Shown here one piece after another: positions 31,510-41,766 of a stretch of DNA of 41,810 bases. Position numbers and translations under genes: made by a program. The DNA is taken from positions 1 through 41,810 of the forward strand of contig NBIV01000457.1 in assembly GCA_003194525.1 (NCBI GenBank), read 5' to 3'. This DNA is from Gracilariopsis chorda. Taxonomy: Eukaryota; Rhodophyta; Florideophyceae; Gracilariales; Gracilariaceae. Under the pieces are notes generated by a model. The model did no database searches. It saw only the letters and a list, made by a program, of their open reading frames with translations, and was not told where the DNA came from. Each line of letters begins with the position of its first letter. Positions within the stretch are counted from its first letter, which is position 1.

Positions 31510-32100
31510 TCATTTGTTGGTCATGGCCACGAACGCCATAGCCTTCTTCTTTAGGTCCCGTTTGGTAGCAGTGTGTAGAAAGTCTTCTACTATGTCTGGC
31601 AAGTTTTCATCTACCGTTGCCAGAGGCTCCCAGAACAAACTGATTAAGTCCGGTAGTCCTTGCCATTGTACTAAGATCTGTAGTAGTCCGTCCGTTTCTC
31701 GAATTTCATGCAAACGTTGTGGAGTCTGATGCAATGCCGCAGATTTTTCTGCAAACCAAAAAAGCAGTGGATCAACATATTAGTTTTCTAAAGCGGGACT
31801 ATATTTCACTAATCACTTGGCGTGCACAACTTCACTCTTCTGTCTAAAGAATTTGAACGTCATAGAACCATTTGGATCTTAAATCGATGATATGATTCGG
31901 TCCCTGCCAACTAAACTGAAGCTCGTGACCGTGTTTCGTAGCCTTACGCACAAAAAAAATCGCTGATGCCAAAACCTGCAGTTATGAAATTTTTGCGCAT
32001 GTTATGGCGTTGGACTGCCTGCTGTTTTTGCTTTGAAACTGTAGTGCAATACATTCCCGCGTACGGGCGATGGTGAAACTCATATCTGAGGTGTACTCGG
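31510..32100 (-). pseudogene. Gypsy-C integrase tail and chromodomain relic
   Basis: On the minus strand the 74-codon frame 31510-31734 contains a chromodomain-like block: ILVQWQGLPDLISLFWEPL followed by ENLPDIVEDFLHT and a basic tail. Upstream, toward 32.1 kb and across stops and frame changes, comes RKATKHGHELQFSWQGPNHI and a VVHAK-like piece, the usual GxxL-xWxGP and HxxRL blocks between integrase and chromodomain in oomycete gypsy elements. It differs clearly from gypsy-A and gypsy-B, so it is a third lineage. The remainder of pol is missing; the gypsy-B LTR begins directly beside it. Confidence 0.65.
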
Positions 32101-32119
32101 TGCGAGCGATGAAGCGGGA

Positions 32120-32951
32120 TGCATGAATTTTAGCCCCCGTTTACCGGGCTAATTAGCGGTCGGGTTACCCAGGGTGGTTATAGGAACATTCATATTTTGT
32201 GGTACTTGCCTGGCAAGGGTGGTGGACACGTGGCTACAGCCCCGGCCAGGAGGCCCAAAATGGCTACTTATTTTAGTATAGTTTAGGGGTTAATTTTACT
32301 TAGGCTAGTGCACTACCTACTGTACTGCACTGAGCTAGTACTTGAGCGTCGGCCGCACGACGGCGAGCTCACCAAGAATAGAAAGGAGAGTTCGGCTCTG
32401 ACTCTATTCGCCAAGCAAAGTGTCTAACTCCTCGCGGAGGTACACCGCTTGCCCGGTAGTTTCACCCGACTCGCACCACCGAGGAGACCGTGCTTGTCGT
32501 ACCCAGTGGGTTGTGACCACTCGTGGTATTCATTGTTGTCGTGTGACCGCCCGTACAGGCCCTATCTCCGCCCCAGTTTTGGGTATTGATATTACCGACG
32601 TGTGTCGTGAGACCGTGAGACCATCTCTTCCCCTCATATCCCCTAACAGCCGCGCGGTGCGTGTTCGTGTGTGTGTATCGGCACCCCCCTCCGGGGTCTG
32701 TTCCCGCTTTCCGCACGCCCCCGTCGGGTGGTCCCTTTCCGTCTTTTGTCCCCTGCTCGCAGGCTACTTCCGTACCAGCCGTGGTTCCGACCCGTTCTAA
32801 CCCCTAAACCTCCGAGGTACATCCAGGCTCCCGACGGAGTTACACCCGTCATACGGGAGACGGAGGGCTCTACCCAGCTGGGCCTACCTCTCCAAGAGAG
32901 CAAGGCTTCGAGCTGCCTTGGGTGCCTTTCCCACACCGGGATTGCACCACA
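32120..32951 (+). repeat. 5' LTR of gypsy-B (approximate)
   Basis: The start is placed at TGCATGAATTTTAGCCCCC, where similarity to the gypsy-C relic ends. The end is placed at the CACCACA just before a primer-binding-site-like TGGTCTCCCGACC. The segment is noncoding, about 830 bp long and contains no convincing gene. Because the 3' LTR is not in the window both ends are estimates, to within perhaps 20-50 bp. Confidence 0.5.
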
Positions 32952-32953
32952 AG

Positions 32954-32971
32954 TGGTCTCCCGACCTAGAA
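32954..32971 (+). other. Candidate tRNA primer-binding site of gypsy-B
   Basis: TGGTCTCCCGACCTAG starts with the TGG that pairs with the CCA end of a primer tRNA and lies at the right place, a couple of bases after the putative LTR end. The matching tRNA was not identified. Confidence 0.35.
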
Positions 32972-33100
32972 CGGGTTTGGCTTTCAATCCGGCCTGTCGG
33001 AAGTCCGCTTCCCCTTTTCCCTTTTATCCCTTTTTGCTTATTCGTTGAGATTCCCAAGCCGTGGGACTGGTGAAGTAAGCCATGGACGGCTATCTGCAGT

Positions 33101-35143
33101 ATGCTGCCCACAGCTCCGAGTTCCCCCAGGAATGGTCCGCAACGGAACGCCGCAGTGGCGAGATCACGAAGGTCCGTTCCGGAACAACTACTTACCGATG
33201 CCGTCGGTCTGGAATCCCAAGGAATCCCATCGGCAACCTCGGTGCCTCGAGCCGTGACAGCTGTGGCCACTACGCCACCTCCGGTGGTCGAAACGCCGTC
33301 GGCTGTCCCCCCGAGACCCGGGTCGCCTAAGTACCATCTCCTCGAGTCGAGAATGGACATTGCCAATGTGGCCCACGCCTCCCTCTCGCAGCAAGTTACT
33401 GAGTTGGAACGGCGATGGAGTGACTCCCTGGCTCGGGATTATTTGGGAGATATTCGTCTCCTGAGAGCTGATGTGAATTCCATTCTGGAGTGTCTGGGTA
33501 CTCCGGCTGCCTTCGTAGAAGGATATCGGGAGTTCGTGGAGGAAGTTAAAACCCATATGATGCGGGTAACAGGACGTATGGACACGCTGGAAGCGTTGCT
33601 CAGAGAAGACCTGAACGCTCCGAGACAGGAGGAAATGAAGGTCATCTCAACCCAACACCGCTCCAGTCACCTCCCCCATCACCCTGGAAAGAGAGTTCAT
33701 CGTTATGAAGTTTCGTCAAGTTCCGACTCGGAAACAAGTTCGAGTAGCTCGCCTTCGAGATCATCGCGTGAAGGGAGAGGCCGCCGTCGCGGAGAAGAAC
33801 CTAGTTCGAGGGCTACCTACACCTACCATGGAGCAATCCGTGCGCGGGAGAAAGGTCGCCGTCATCTCGGCTTGAAGGAATTGAAACCGACGAATCCCCT
33901 TTACAGGAAGCTGTTGTCCTATCGTTATTACCGATTGGAAGACTCTTCGGGCACTCGAAGTTCGAGAGACACCGGTCGGGTGAAGGATCTCATACGTCGT
34001 ACGAATGTGACGATGCTTAAGCAGAAGCTCTCCGGTGAAGATCCGATCCTCGTGTTGGATTTTCTGGCCCGCTTTGTGCAGGAAGCAGACGTACTCGAAA
34101 TGAGTGAGGCACAGGCATACTTTGCGTTGCCCTACTTTCTTTCAGGAATGGCTGAAGATCAGTACAACTCGGTCAGGGGTTCGTCCAGGGCCTCAGAAGG
34201 AGGTGTTACGTGCTGGCCCGAGGCTGTACACTACCTGCTCAGGTCGTACGCGACGGGAACTGCAATCAGTTAAGCCATCGTGGCGGTTCGCGATACGAAA
34301 CAAAAGCCTGGTGAAACGGAAACGTCGTATTCAACTCGCTTGAATAAAGCGTTTCATCGTTGTGGAAATGTGTTTACCGCTTTGGAGCGTTGCTCCATGC
34401 TGGTGGATGGTTTAGATCCTGGTATCAGGGCACTGGTGTCCCGCTACAGGGAAGAGAAGCGCAAGGCGACGTATCTGGAACTGGTCCAGTACGCGCAGGC
34501 TGAGGGTGACACCCTCAGAGCGAGAGACCCGAGGCGTCGGTCGTCGAAGGCTCTCTTCGTCGAGAACGAGGCTTCCTCGGCATCTCTCCCTAACCCGGGA
34601 CCACCTTCCGGATTTGCGGATAACATCCAGTATCTTGGCAGTCTTGAACAGTCGCTGGCAATCTCGGAACTGCCGTCCACGGTTACACCACCCGTGGTAG
34701 ATCCGGCCTTTTACGCAAACCACGGTCGGGTTCCCCCAGCCCCGCTAGCCTACGCGTCGAGCGCCACACGACACTCCCGCCTGGGATGGTCCAACCCGAA
34801 GCAACTAGCATTACAACCACAACACCCTCAGCACCGCGGAATGATGTCCCACGCCACCGGAACACGTTCAGCCCCGCTGATTTGCTACATTTGTTACCTT
34901 GAAGGTCATACTGCGTCGCAGTGTACCCTCCCCATTCGCGAGATGTGGAAGATCGTGGGAAATTATGAGAATCTCCCACCGGAGCATAAGGCTCGTGCCC
35001 CGAGTAGTTCGTATGAAGACGCAAAGACTGCGGTCCACAATGCTCAAGCTCGAGAAGCCGCGAAAACCGCGAACGGTAACAACCCAAACCTTTCGGAACG
35101 GGCTCATCCGCGCCCAGCGGTCGATTCGGTCCCGAAAAACTAA
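33101..35143 (+). pseudogene. Gypsy-B gag with one premature stop
   Basis: Frame from ATG 33101 (an alternative ATG with good context at 33082 lies in another frame). Contents: a Pro/Ala-rich N-terminus to about residue 75, a helical region (SLSQQVTELERRWSDSLARD), a Ser/Arg-rich charged stretch near 33.7-33.8 kb, then the gag capsid domain (VLDFLARFVQEADVLEMSEA to LRSYATGTAIS). A TAA at 34271-34273 interrupts it in frame. The same frame continues at once with AIVAVRDTKQKPGE and a CCHC zinc knuckle CYICYLEGHTASQC (34883-34924), ending at TAA 35141-35143. Joined, it is about 680 codons. Most simply a Gln codon became a stop. Gag forms the particle and the knuckle binds RNA. Confidence 0.8.
35134..35140 (+). 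promoter_or_regulatory. Candidate -1 ribosomal frameshift site at the gag-pol junction
   Basis: The heptamer G-AAA-AAC directly precedes the gag stop TAA, and pol is open in the -1 frame from 35080 on. Canonical slippery sites are X-XXY-YYZ. Here the A-site part AAAAAC is ideal but the first base is G rather than A, so slippage would be less favoured in the P site. A simple frameshifting indel remains possible. Confidence 0.4.
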
Positions 35144-35145
35144 TC

Positions 35146-38100
35146 TTGGGAGTCTCCCCCACGGGAGGGGTGTCTTCCAAGCCGAAGTTTAAGACGCCTG
35201 AGGCGCCACCGCTTCGCTCCCCTGCCAAAATCCTTACGAGGAAACTGGCTCAAGAAGACGTGAGCTCGGACCACTTAGTGGCTCTGCGTCGTCCGTGGAT
35301 ACGGTCCCGTAACCTCCGCATCCCGGATCGAGTTTCGGTAATGGCCAAGAGGAATTATAAAGTTTATAGTGACCTCGGTCTCTCTAACCAGTTCATGGTT
35401 CGTCAGTTATCTGTCCTGGATACAGGTGCCGCTCCGAACCTGATCAATATCGGGATTATTCCACCAGCCATGCGGAAATGCAATCGCATTGGTCCAAGTC
35501 TGGATCTGGCGGACGCTAATAACAACCCGCTCCAGACTCTTGGAACAATTCCTCTGGTACTCAGACTAGGCACCTACGTGGTGAAGTTGGACTTCATCGT
35601 ATGCGATTCTCTTGCTGCACCGGTCATCCTCGGTTGTGATTTCTGTGACCGCTTCGTGGAAGCTATCCGCCATCGCTCCAGATCCGTGGAATTGGCTAAC
35701 GGTTCGACCATCCCGATTGTACGGAAGCCCTTGCGACACGCCTCCCGTAAATGGGTACCTTTAACTGCTGCTCAGGAAGCGTCCAATGTGGATCGAGCAT
35801 CTACGAAGATTCGCGTCGCGGAACCAGTTTCGATCCCGAAGGAATCTCAGGTGTGGGTCTCGGTAACATCCAAACACCACGGGTTGCAGGTTGTTCAACC
35901 GCTCCCCTCGCTCTACGAACAGCGCCGTCTCGCATTAGCAAATGGGATCGTATCCGTCGAGCCGGACAAACGCTTCAAGGTTCTCGTTGCTAACCTCGGA
36001 ACTACCACCCAGTGGTTGGTTAAAAACCAAGTCCCGGGCAACATGCTTCCGCATCCGTTGGCTACCCTTCCTACAAAGATTCAGATATCCGACGTTCTCG
36101 GAATACAAGACCCTAAGGAGGGGGAGGGGGTCCCGTTCGTTCCGTTGGATCCCGCCCGGGAAAGTTCAGATTCGACTGTCGAAGAAGCTCAGAGGAGCAC
36201 GACTTCAGCATCGGCAGATACTGCGTTAGACCCAGAACAGGGTTTGGATAAGTTGGACCTGGATCACATTAATGAATCTCATCGTGAGAAGTTTCGTGAC
36301 ATGCTCAGGGACTTTACCGCCATGTGGGACGGTTCCCTGGAGACGATAGGGGTAACCGAACATCGGATTGATTTGTTGCCGGATACACGGCCTATTGCAC
36401 AGCACCCGTATCGGGCAGACCCTAAAGCAAGGGGGGAAGAGAAATCTCAGGTGGAGAAGATGCTGCGAGCTGGAGTTATCGAAGCAGCACAATCCACTTG
36501 GGCTTCTCCTGTTGTCCTTGTTCCGAAAGCGGATGGATCATGGCGTTTCTGTGTGGATTACCGCCGCCTGAATGTGGTTACCGTCAAGGACGTCTATCCG
36601 ATTCCACGAATGGACGAGTACATTGACTCCCTGGGGAGCGCCACGGTGTTCACTACCCTTGATGCCAATTCGGGATACTGGCAGGTCCCTATTAGGAAAG
36701 AAGATCGTGATAAGACCGCGTTTGTGTGCCATCAAGAACTATATCGCTTTAAGCGAATGCCGTTTGGACTAACGAATGCCCCAGCTACATTCCAACGGGC
36801 AATAGATATCCTCTTGGCGAGGTTCAAATGGACCAGCTGTGTAGTATACTTGGACGACATTATAGTGTTCTCCAATAACTTGGACGATCACCTGTCCCAT
36901 GTCCGGGAAGTCTTGACAGTGCTCCGCAACTCGGGCATCACCCTGAAGCTGGGAAAGTGTGAGTTCTGCGCCGATTCGGTAAAATATCTGGGACACATCA
37001 TCCGCCCCGGACAGCTTTCAATCGATGAAGCAAGAGTGAAATCACTTCGAGAGGCGAAACATCCGACTAATCAAACGGAGCTTCGATCCTTCCTAGGACT
37101 TTGCAATATATATCGCCGATTCGTCCCGAACTTCGCCGACTTGTCAGCACCGCTTAACACACTCCTCCGGAAAGGACAACCCACCGAACTGGACGTCTTT
37201 GACGAGGCTGAGTCGTCAGCATTCTCGTCTCTTGTCGACGCTGTAACGTCCCCGCCAGTTCTGGCCTTACCGCACCCGGACTTACCCTTCGAAGTGGATA
37301 CTGACTCAAGTGCCCACCAGGTGGGTTGTGCGTTGTTTCAAGTCACGGAAGAAGGAGAAAGACATCCGATCGGATATTGGTCACGTTCGTTGAACGTTCA
37401 CGAGGGCAACTACTCGGTGTCCGAGAAGGAGTGTCTTGCTGTTGTTTGGGCGTTGGCAACGCTTCGCCCATACCTTATGGGTAACCATTTCAAGGTTCAC
37501 ACCGATCACTCGGCTCTCCGTTGGCTACTCGAAATTCGAGAACCGTCGGGCCGCCTCATGCGTTGGCGTCTCCGACTCTCGGAATTTACATTTGATGTCC
37601 TCTACAAGAAGGGATCCCTGAATACTCAGGCTGACGCCCTATCGCGCTTAGGAACATCAGCGGAAACCGAACCGGTCGACGATCTGCAAATACCATGTTT
37701 CATGGCACAATTCCCGGAGGGAACGGAAGAAGACGACCCAGACGTGAATGGGGATGACATCTGTGATGATATTCTGGCTGCAAGCCCTACGGATCCTCCG
37801 GATGGCGAGGTTGTTCCCATATCCTCTGAGGAAATGATCCGTGAACAACAGCAGGATCCTTTCTGTGCCCAGATTCGTGCCCGTCTTAATGGGGGTGCAC
37901 AGATACCCTTTGCGGTGAACGATCGAGGCTACCTAGTCAGGTTGCTGACACGGGCCCCACAGATCGTTGTACCTCACACGCTGCAGCAGCGCGTCTTGCA
38001 TCTATCGCATTACGCGAAGTTGGGTGCACATCCTGGCGGGAGGAAACTATACCTGACCCTTCGCAGGGACTTCTATTGGCCTGCTATGGCATTTGACTGC

Positions 38101-38442
38101 TATGCAGTTCGCCGCTCGTGCGTGGAATGTGCGAAGAATAATATGAAACTTCGGAAGTACTCGAAGAAGTTAACACTATTCCCGGCACGGGCGCCACTCG
38201 AATATGTCGCTATTGATATCTTGGGCGAGCTTGTCAAAACCAAACGTGGTTACAAGTATCTTCTCGTCATTACTGACCGCTTCTCAAAGTTGGTGAGAAC
38301 AGTACCGCTTAAACGGATTACCGCGGACGTGGTTTGCGCGTGCGTTCGTAACCCACTGGGTCTTTACTTACGGCCCGCCGGTACATCTACTCTCCGACAA
38401 CGGATCTCAATTTACCTCAAAGTTCTTTCAGGACGTATGTAG
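35146..38442 (+). pseudogene. Gypsy-B pol: protease, reverse transcriptase, RNase H, integrase (frameshifted in integrase)
   Basis: A 1098-codon frame. Residues counted from 35146: aspartic protease with DTGA at 92-95; reverse transcriptase with FCVDY near 468-472, catalytic Asp506 (TTLDANSGYWQ) and YLDD at 568-571; RNase H with Asp718, Glu760 and Asp787; integrase zinc domain His952, His962, Cys992, Cys995; first core Asp1024 (VAIDILGE). All these residues are intact. A one-base shift near 38.35 kb (after DVVCACVRN) makes the frame run into a stop; the true frame goes on with WVFTYGPPVHLLSDNGSQFT. The first in-frame start codon is TTG at 35146 and the frame is open back to 35080, overlapping gag. 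Pol was therefore made by frameshifting, not from its own start. The element copies its RNA and inserts it. Confidence 0.88.
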
Positions 38443-39060
38443 AATCTTGGGAATCAAGAATATGTTTACTACCACCTACCAGCCGCAGTGTAACGGACAA
38501 GTGGAACGATTCAATCGTACTATGCTCAACGCACTGCGCGCGTATGTTGCGGATCCCCCCATGGAATGGGACTTGTACACGGACGCTATTACGTACGCGT
38601 ATAACACCAGGTACACCGGGTCACGACCCTCGCTCCATTTGAGCTGGTCCTGTCTCGGATTCCGCCACCCATGGCTATTGAAGCGCAACCGAACGTCTCG
38701 GGGCACCCTTCACCGAGGTTATATCGAGATACCTGGAAGAAATGGTTGAAGAACATGGTCCCTACCGCCCGAAAGGCTATGGGAAAAGCCCAGGAGGCAT
38801 ACAAACAGAACTTCGACGCGAAGATTCGTACCCCGATACCCCAGGTCTCGGAAAGGGATTCTGTCTTCTTGCGAAAGGAATATTATAATCCCGAAAAGGA
38901 GAAGCGCCAAAAGTTGTCACCGATAGTGAATGGACCCTATCGGGTGGTTTCCGTCGCCGACGACACAGTCGTACTGGACATCGATAACCAGTTCGAACGC
39001 GTCTCACGCAACCGCGTAGCCCACGCGCCTGCGCCCCTTGAGGCTCATCACCGCTCGTGA
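38354..39060 (+). pseudogene. Gypsy-B integrase, 3' part
   Basis: Continuation of pol in the shifted frame: second catalytic Asp in LLSDNGSQF (38396-38398) and Glu in NGQVERFNRTM (38504-38506), with 35 residues between them as in DD35E integrases. Another frame change near 38.63 kb leads to PFELVLSRIPPPMAIEAQP. From there the ORF 38671-39060 runs through the GPY/F-like end (LSPIVNGPYRVVSVADDTVV, ERVSRNRVAHAP) to a stop. The catalytic residues survive, but two frameshifts prevent a full-length enzyme. Confidence 0.8.
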
Positions 39061-40259
39061 CAATCCCGGAGGATGACCTCGTAACTCCGCCAACGGATAA
39101 TCTGCTTCCGTCCCGCCCACCCGTCTTACTGCACCCGAACGGAGACTCTCGGATCTTCCGATTGCCGATCAACCGTTGAGCGCGCCGCGCGTATCGTGCA
39201 ACGCACGCTTGAACCCAAACGCCTAACCGTTACTCCGCCCCGCGGAGGTCCTTCAGCCTGAACCCACCGCCCTCTAACCTAAGGAGGGGAGGGACGGGAA
39301 TCGATGGCGCCATCGCGGAAGGAAGCTCCGGCGTCGGACGGTGTCCCGCTTCATACGGCTTCGCGAGCGAGTTCCCTCGCGCCGCACTCTGCGCTAACCG
39401 AGGCCCTTCAGAGCAAGAGGTACTGCCGTCACGGAACGCGTGGTAAGCCCGGCACGGGAGAAGGTTGGGAACAGTGGACGAGCCCGCATCGGGAATACGG
39501 CATCGTCGGATGAGCACCCCCGGAGCAGGGAGGAGTTGAACGCATCACGAAGCGAGAAGGCCGTCTCCGCGGACCCGGATGCACCCCTGTCGAGCGAGTC
39601 GCTGGGTAGCGAAGGAGGAAGTAGTGAACCGGACTCGGTGTGGTCACTAATGTGGCGAATGATATCTCCGAGCACGGAGCACATACAACCTCGGTCACAA
39701 CCAGTTTAGTGGTGAGCTGAAAAGCAACCGCGGACACGGAGAGTGTGGTTGACACTGCGTGCGTTACCGCAGAGCCCCACAAATGGACACTGTGACGCCA
39801 CTGTCACGCGGACGAAGCCCGAAATTCCAAGCCATGGAAAGGTTTACACGTACATACCGCCGGCCGGCGTCAGGAGTACATTCAAGACCCGCGTCGTGGA
39901 AAGACCGCGCGCGACACTTGCCGCCAGCGGCCAGCCAATCACAGTGTGTGATGCATGGCAATCCGCCTCCTGGCGTCGGAACCGTAGTGAACCGCCTCCC
40001 TCACCGTGAACGGTCAAACTCACCAGAGTTGCACGGGTCGCGTGGGAGAAGAGCTCGCGAGCGGCGAGTCAATAGGGATCCGGTTAGAACGGAAGGCCGC
40101 CCCACAAGGAGAGGATTAGGAAAGCGGAAAGACCGCAATGCTGTATCAAGTGCCAGCACTCGCAGCGTCGAGGAAAACTGACTTTGCCCGCAGGGTCGCG
40201 CCAATTTCAGGCAAGTCCCCTCACAGGGTTCTCCCCTTAAGCCCTGCCATGACGGGTCA
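39061..40259 (+). other. Long linker between gypsy-B integrase and chromodomain
   Basis: About 1.2 kb of GC-rich, Arg/Pro/Ser-rich potential coding sequence separates the integrase stop from a chromodomain. Pieces of 60-140 codons are open in several frames (for example 39440-39709 and 39759-40181), with stops in each. No domain is recognisable. It may be a decayed disordered linker of the same polyprotein. Confidence 0.4.
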
Positions 40260-40423
40260 GGAGCCGGCTACGTACGACCAGGAGTTTGTCGTTGACCACA
40301 TCGTGGATCATGTTTCTGGACTCCAAAGGAGTGTGGTTTTACCAAGTCCGATGGTACGGATACCCCCCGAAGAGGACACATGGGAGCCCCATTCAGCACC
40401 TTCCTCGTTCCAAGGTTGAATAA
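40260..40423 (+). pseudogene. Gypsy-B chromodomain, scrambled by frameshifts
   Basis: Read across frames, the sequence gives YDQEFVVDHIVDHV, then VWFYQVRWYGYPP, then PPEEDTWEP, then QHLPRSKVE and a stop at 40421-40423. These are the successive blocks of a chromodomain (beta strands with VRWYGY and the EDTWEP aromatic/acidic motif). At least three one-base shifts separate them, one in a run of six C. In chromoviruses this module directs integration into heterochromatin. It marks the true end of the pol polyprotein. Confidence 0.7.
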
Positions 40424-40627
40424 CCTACCACCGCCGGATGCGGTTCCCACTCCCATCCACTTTGGACATGGCCCATGTTGGGTAGGACGATACACTGCAC
40501 TATGCAGAAGATTCCGAAGACGGAAGAGAAGTCTCCGAAGAGAAGAGGACACAGGAAGAGATCTGGCTACAGAAGGTTACACGAAGTAATGGACTGGATA
40601 GGGAAACCAATGGTCATTGGACGTCAC

Positions 40628-40684
40628 ACCGCCTAGCGGTCCGACCGAAGTAACGGTTTAATGAAGAATACCGCCTAGCGGTCC
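40628..40684. repeat. Pair of identical palindromic 15-mers
   Basis: ACCGCCTAGCGGTCC occurs at 40628-40642 and 40670-40684, 42 bp apart. Each contains the perfect palindrome ACCGC-CTA-GCGGT. They lie between the chromodomain and the antisense ORF, four helical turns apart, and could be binding sites for one protein. A purine-rich stretch follows at about 40.69-40.75 kb. Confidence 0.7.
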
Positions 40685-40822
40685 AGCATGAAGATGCTAT
40701 GAAGAAGAAAAAAGAAGAGTCCGGACATACGGATATAGAAGAAGTAAGTCATTTACCACAAGCTATGGAGCGTTAAGCGCTAACCTATATCAGGTGTGTG
40801 TGCCACGGTCCAGGATCCTGAC

Positions 40823-41766
40823 TTAGGATGAGCCGCTCGTTGGCGGTTGGTAGTTAGCAGACGCGAAAGCCAATAACTCGCTCACGCTGGTGAGGTTGGA
40901 AGGCGCAACCACTCCAATGGACTGGAGGTGAGCCCTGAGGGCAACGGCCTGAGGGTCCACGGGGACCGGAGATGCGGTAGACGGAGAAGCAGTCGCACTG
41001 ACGGCCATATTCCAGCCATCTGGAGCAGCCACATGCTGGCCGGATCCGTCGAGATCGTCGACCATCGCCGCTCCCGGGGCTACGGCCTCCTCCACCTCAT
41101 CGGGGTCGTCATCCACCATTGGATCATCCTCGTAGGAACCGTGCCAGTCATCGGAAAGCATGAACCCAACCGGTGGCCTCGCGGAACGGAGCGTGGTACA
41201 TCGCGTAACGCTAGCGCGTGAGCCCGTGAAGTCACGGATACCTCCCAAGGGTCATAGAAGAGAAAGTTGCCAGCGTTTGGATTTCTCCGGCCTGGAGAGA
41301 GATCATGCCTGGAAGGCTCACCGTCAGGGACGTTGGAGGCTGGGACTGTATCCCAGTTAACCATATCGATGGAGTTCAGAAGGCACTGAAGCTCATCCAC
41401 ATTGGCTTCGGATCCCAGAGGGATATAGAGATCCAATCGGCGGATAACCTGGCGTAGGTGAGGAGGAATGTACCACAGAAGGTTCTTGTCGTACAACTCC
41501 CAGAGGAGAAACGCGGCAACGCGAGCAGCCCATTCGGCGAGGAAGAAAGTCCAGTAACCGGAATCCGGATTGTTGATTAATCGTGAACCGATGTAGCTGA
41601 GGCACGAAGGCATCTCCGCAAAGCATCCCCTCGGGACTTCGAACCTGCTCCACCAATTGGGGAAGAGGTGCATACCGGCCGCGCATCGCGGATGGACGGA
41701 GCCTCTCGACCTCGAGATTTTGGTATGGTACCAGGAACCCGAAGCGGGAGCGCGCCTTTCGCTCAA
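40823..41766 (-). pseudogene. Antisense ORF in the 3' region of gypsy-B, unknown product
   Basis: On the minus strand the frame 41766-41080 contains FPNWWSRFEVPRGCFAEMPS, LSYIGSRLINNPDSGYWTFF, LAEWAARVAAFLLWELYDKN and LRQVIRRLDLYIPLGSEANV, well-behaved globular protein. Near 41.17-41.25 kb the sensible reading moves to another frame, which continues with SDDWHGSYEDDPMVDDDPDE and a disordered Ala/Pro/Ser-rich end including LRAHLQSIGVVAPSNLTS, stopping at 40823. A frameshift there, real or from sequence error, would join about 190 plus 115 residues. I do not recognise the family. Its place downstream of pol and in antisense recalls the antisense extra ORFs of some plant Ty3/gypsy elements. It could also be a gag-like gene of a neighbouring minus-strand element. 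Confidence 0.5.

Noticed and set aside
32420..33048. Plus-strand frames across the gypsy-B LTR and leader
   Set aside because: They lie in noncoding LTR sequence and overlap the primer-binding-site region; they precede the gag start and have no domain.
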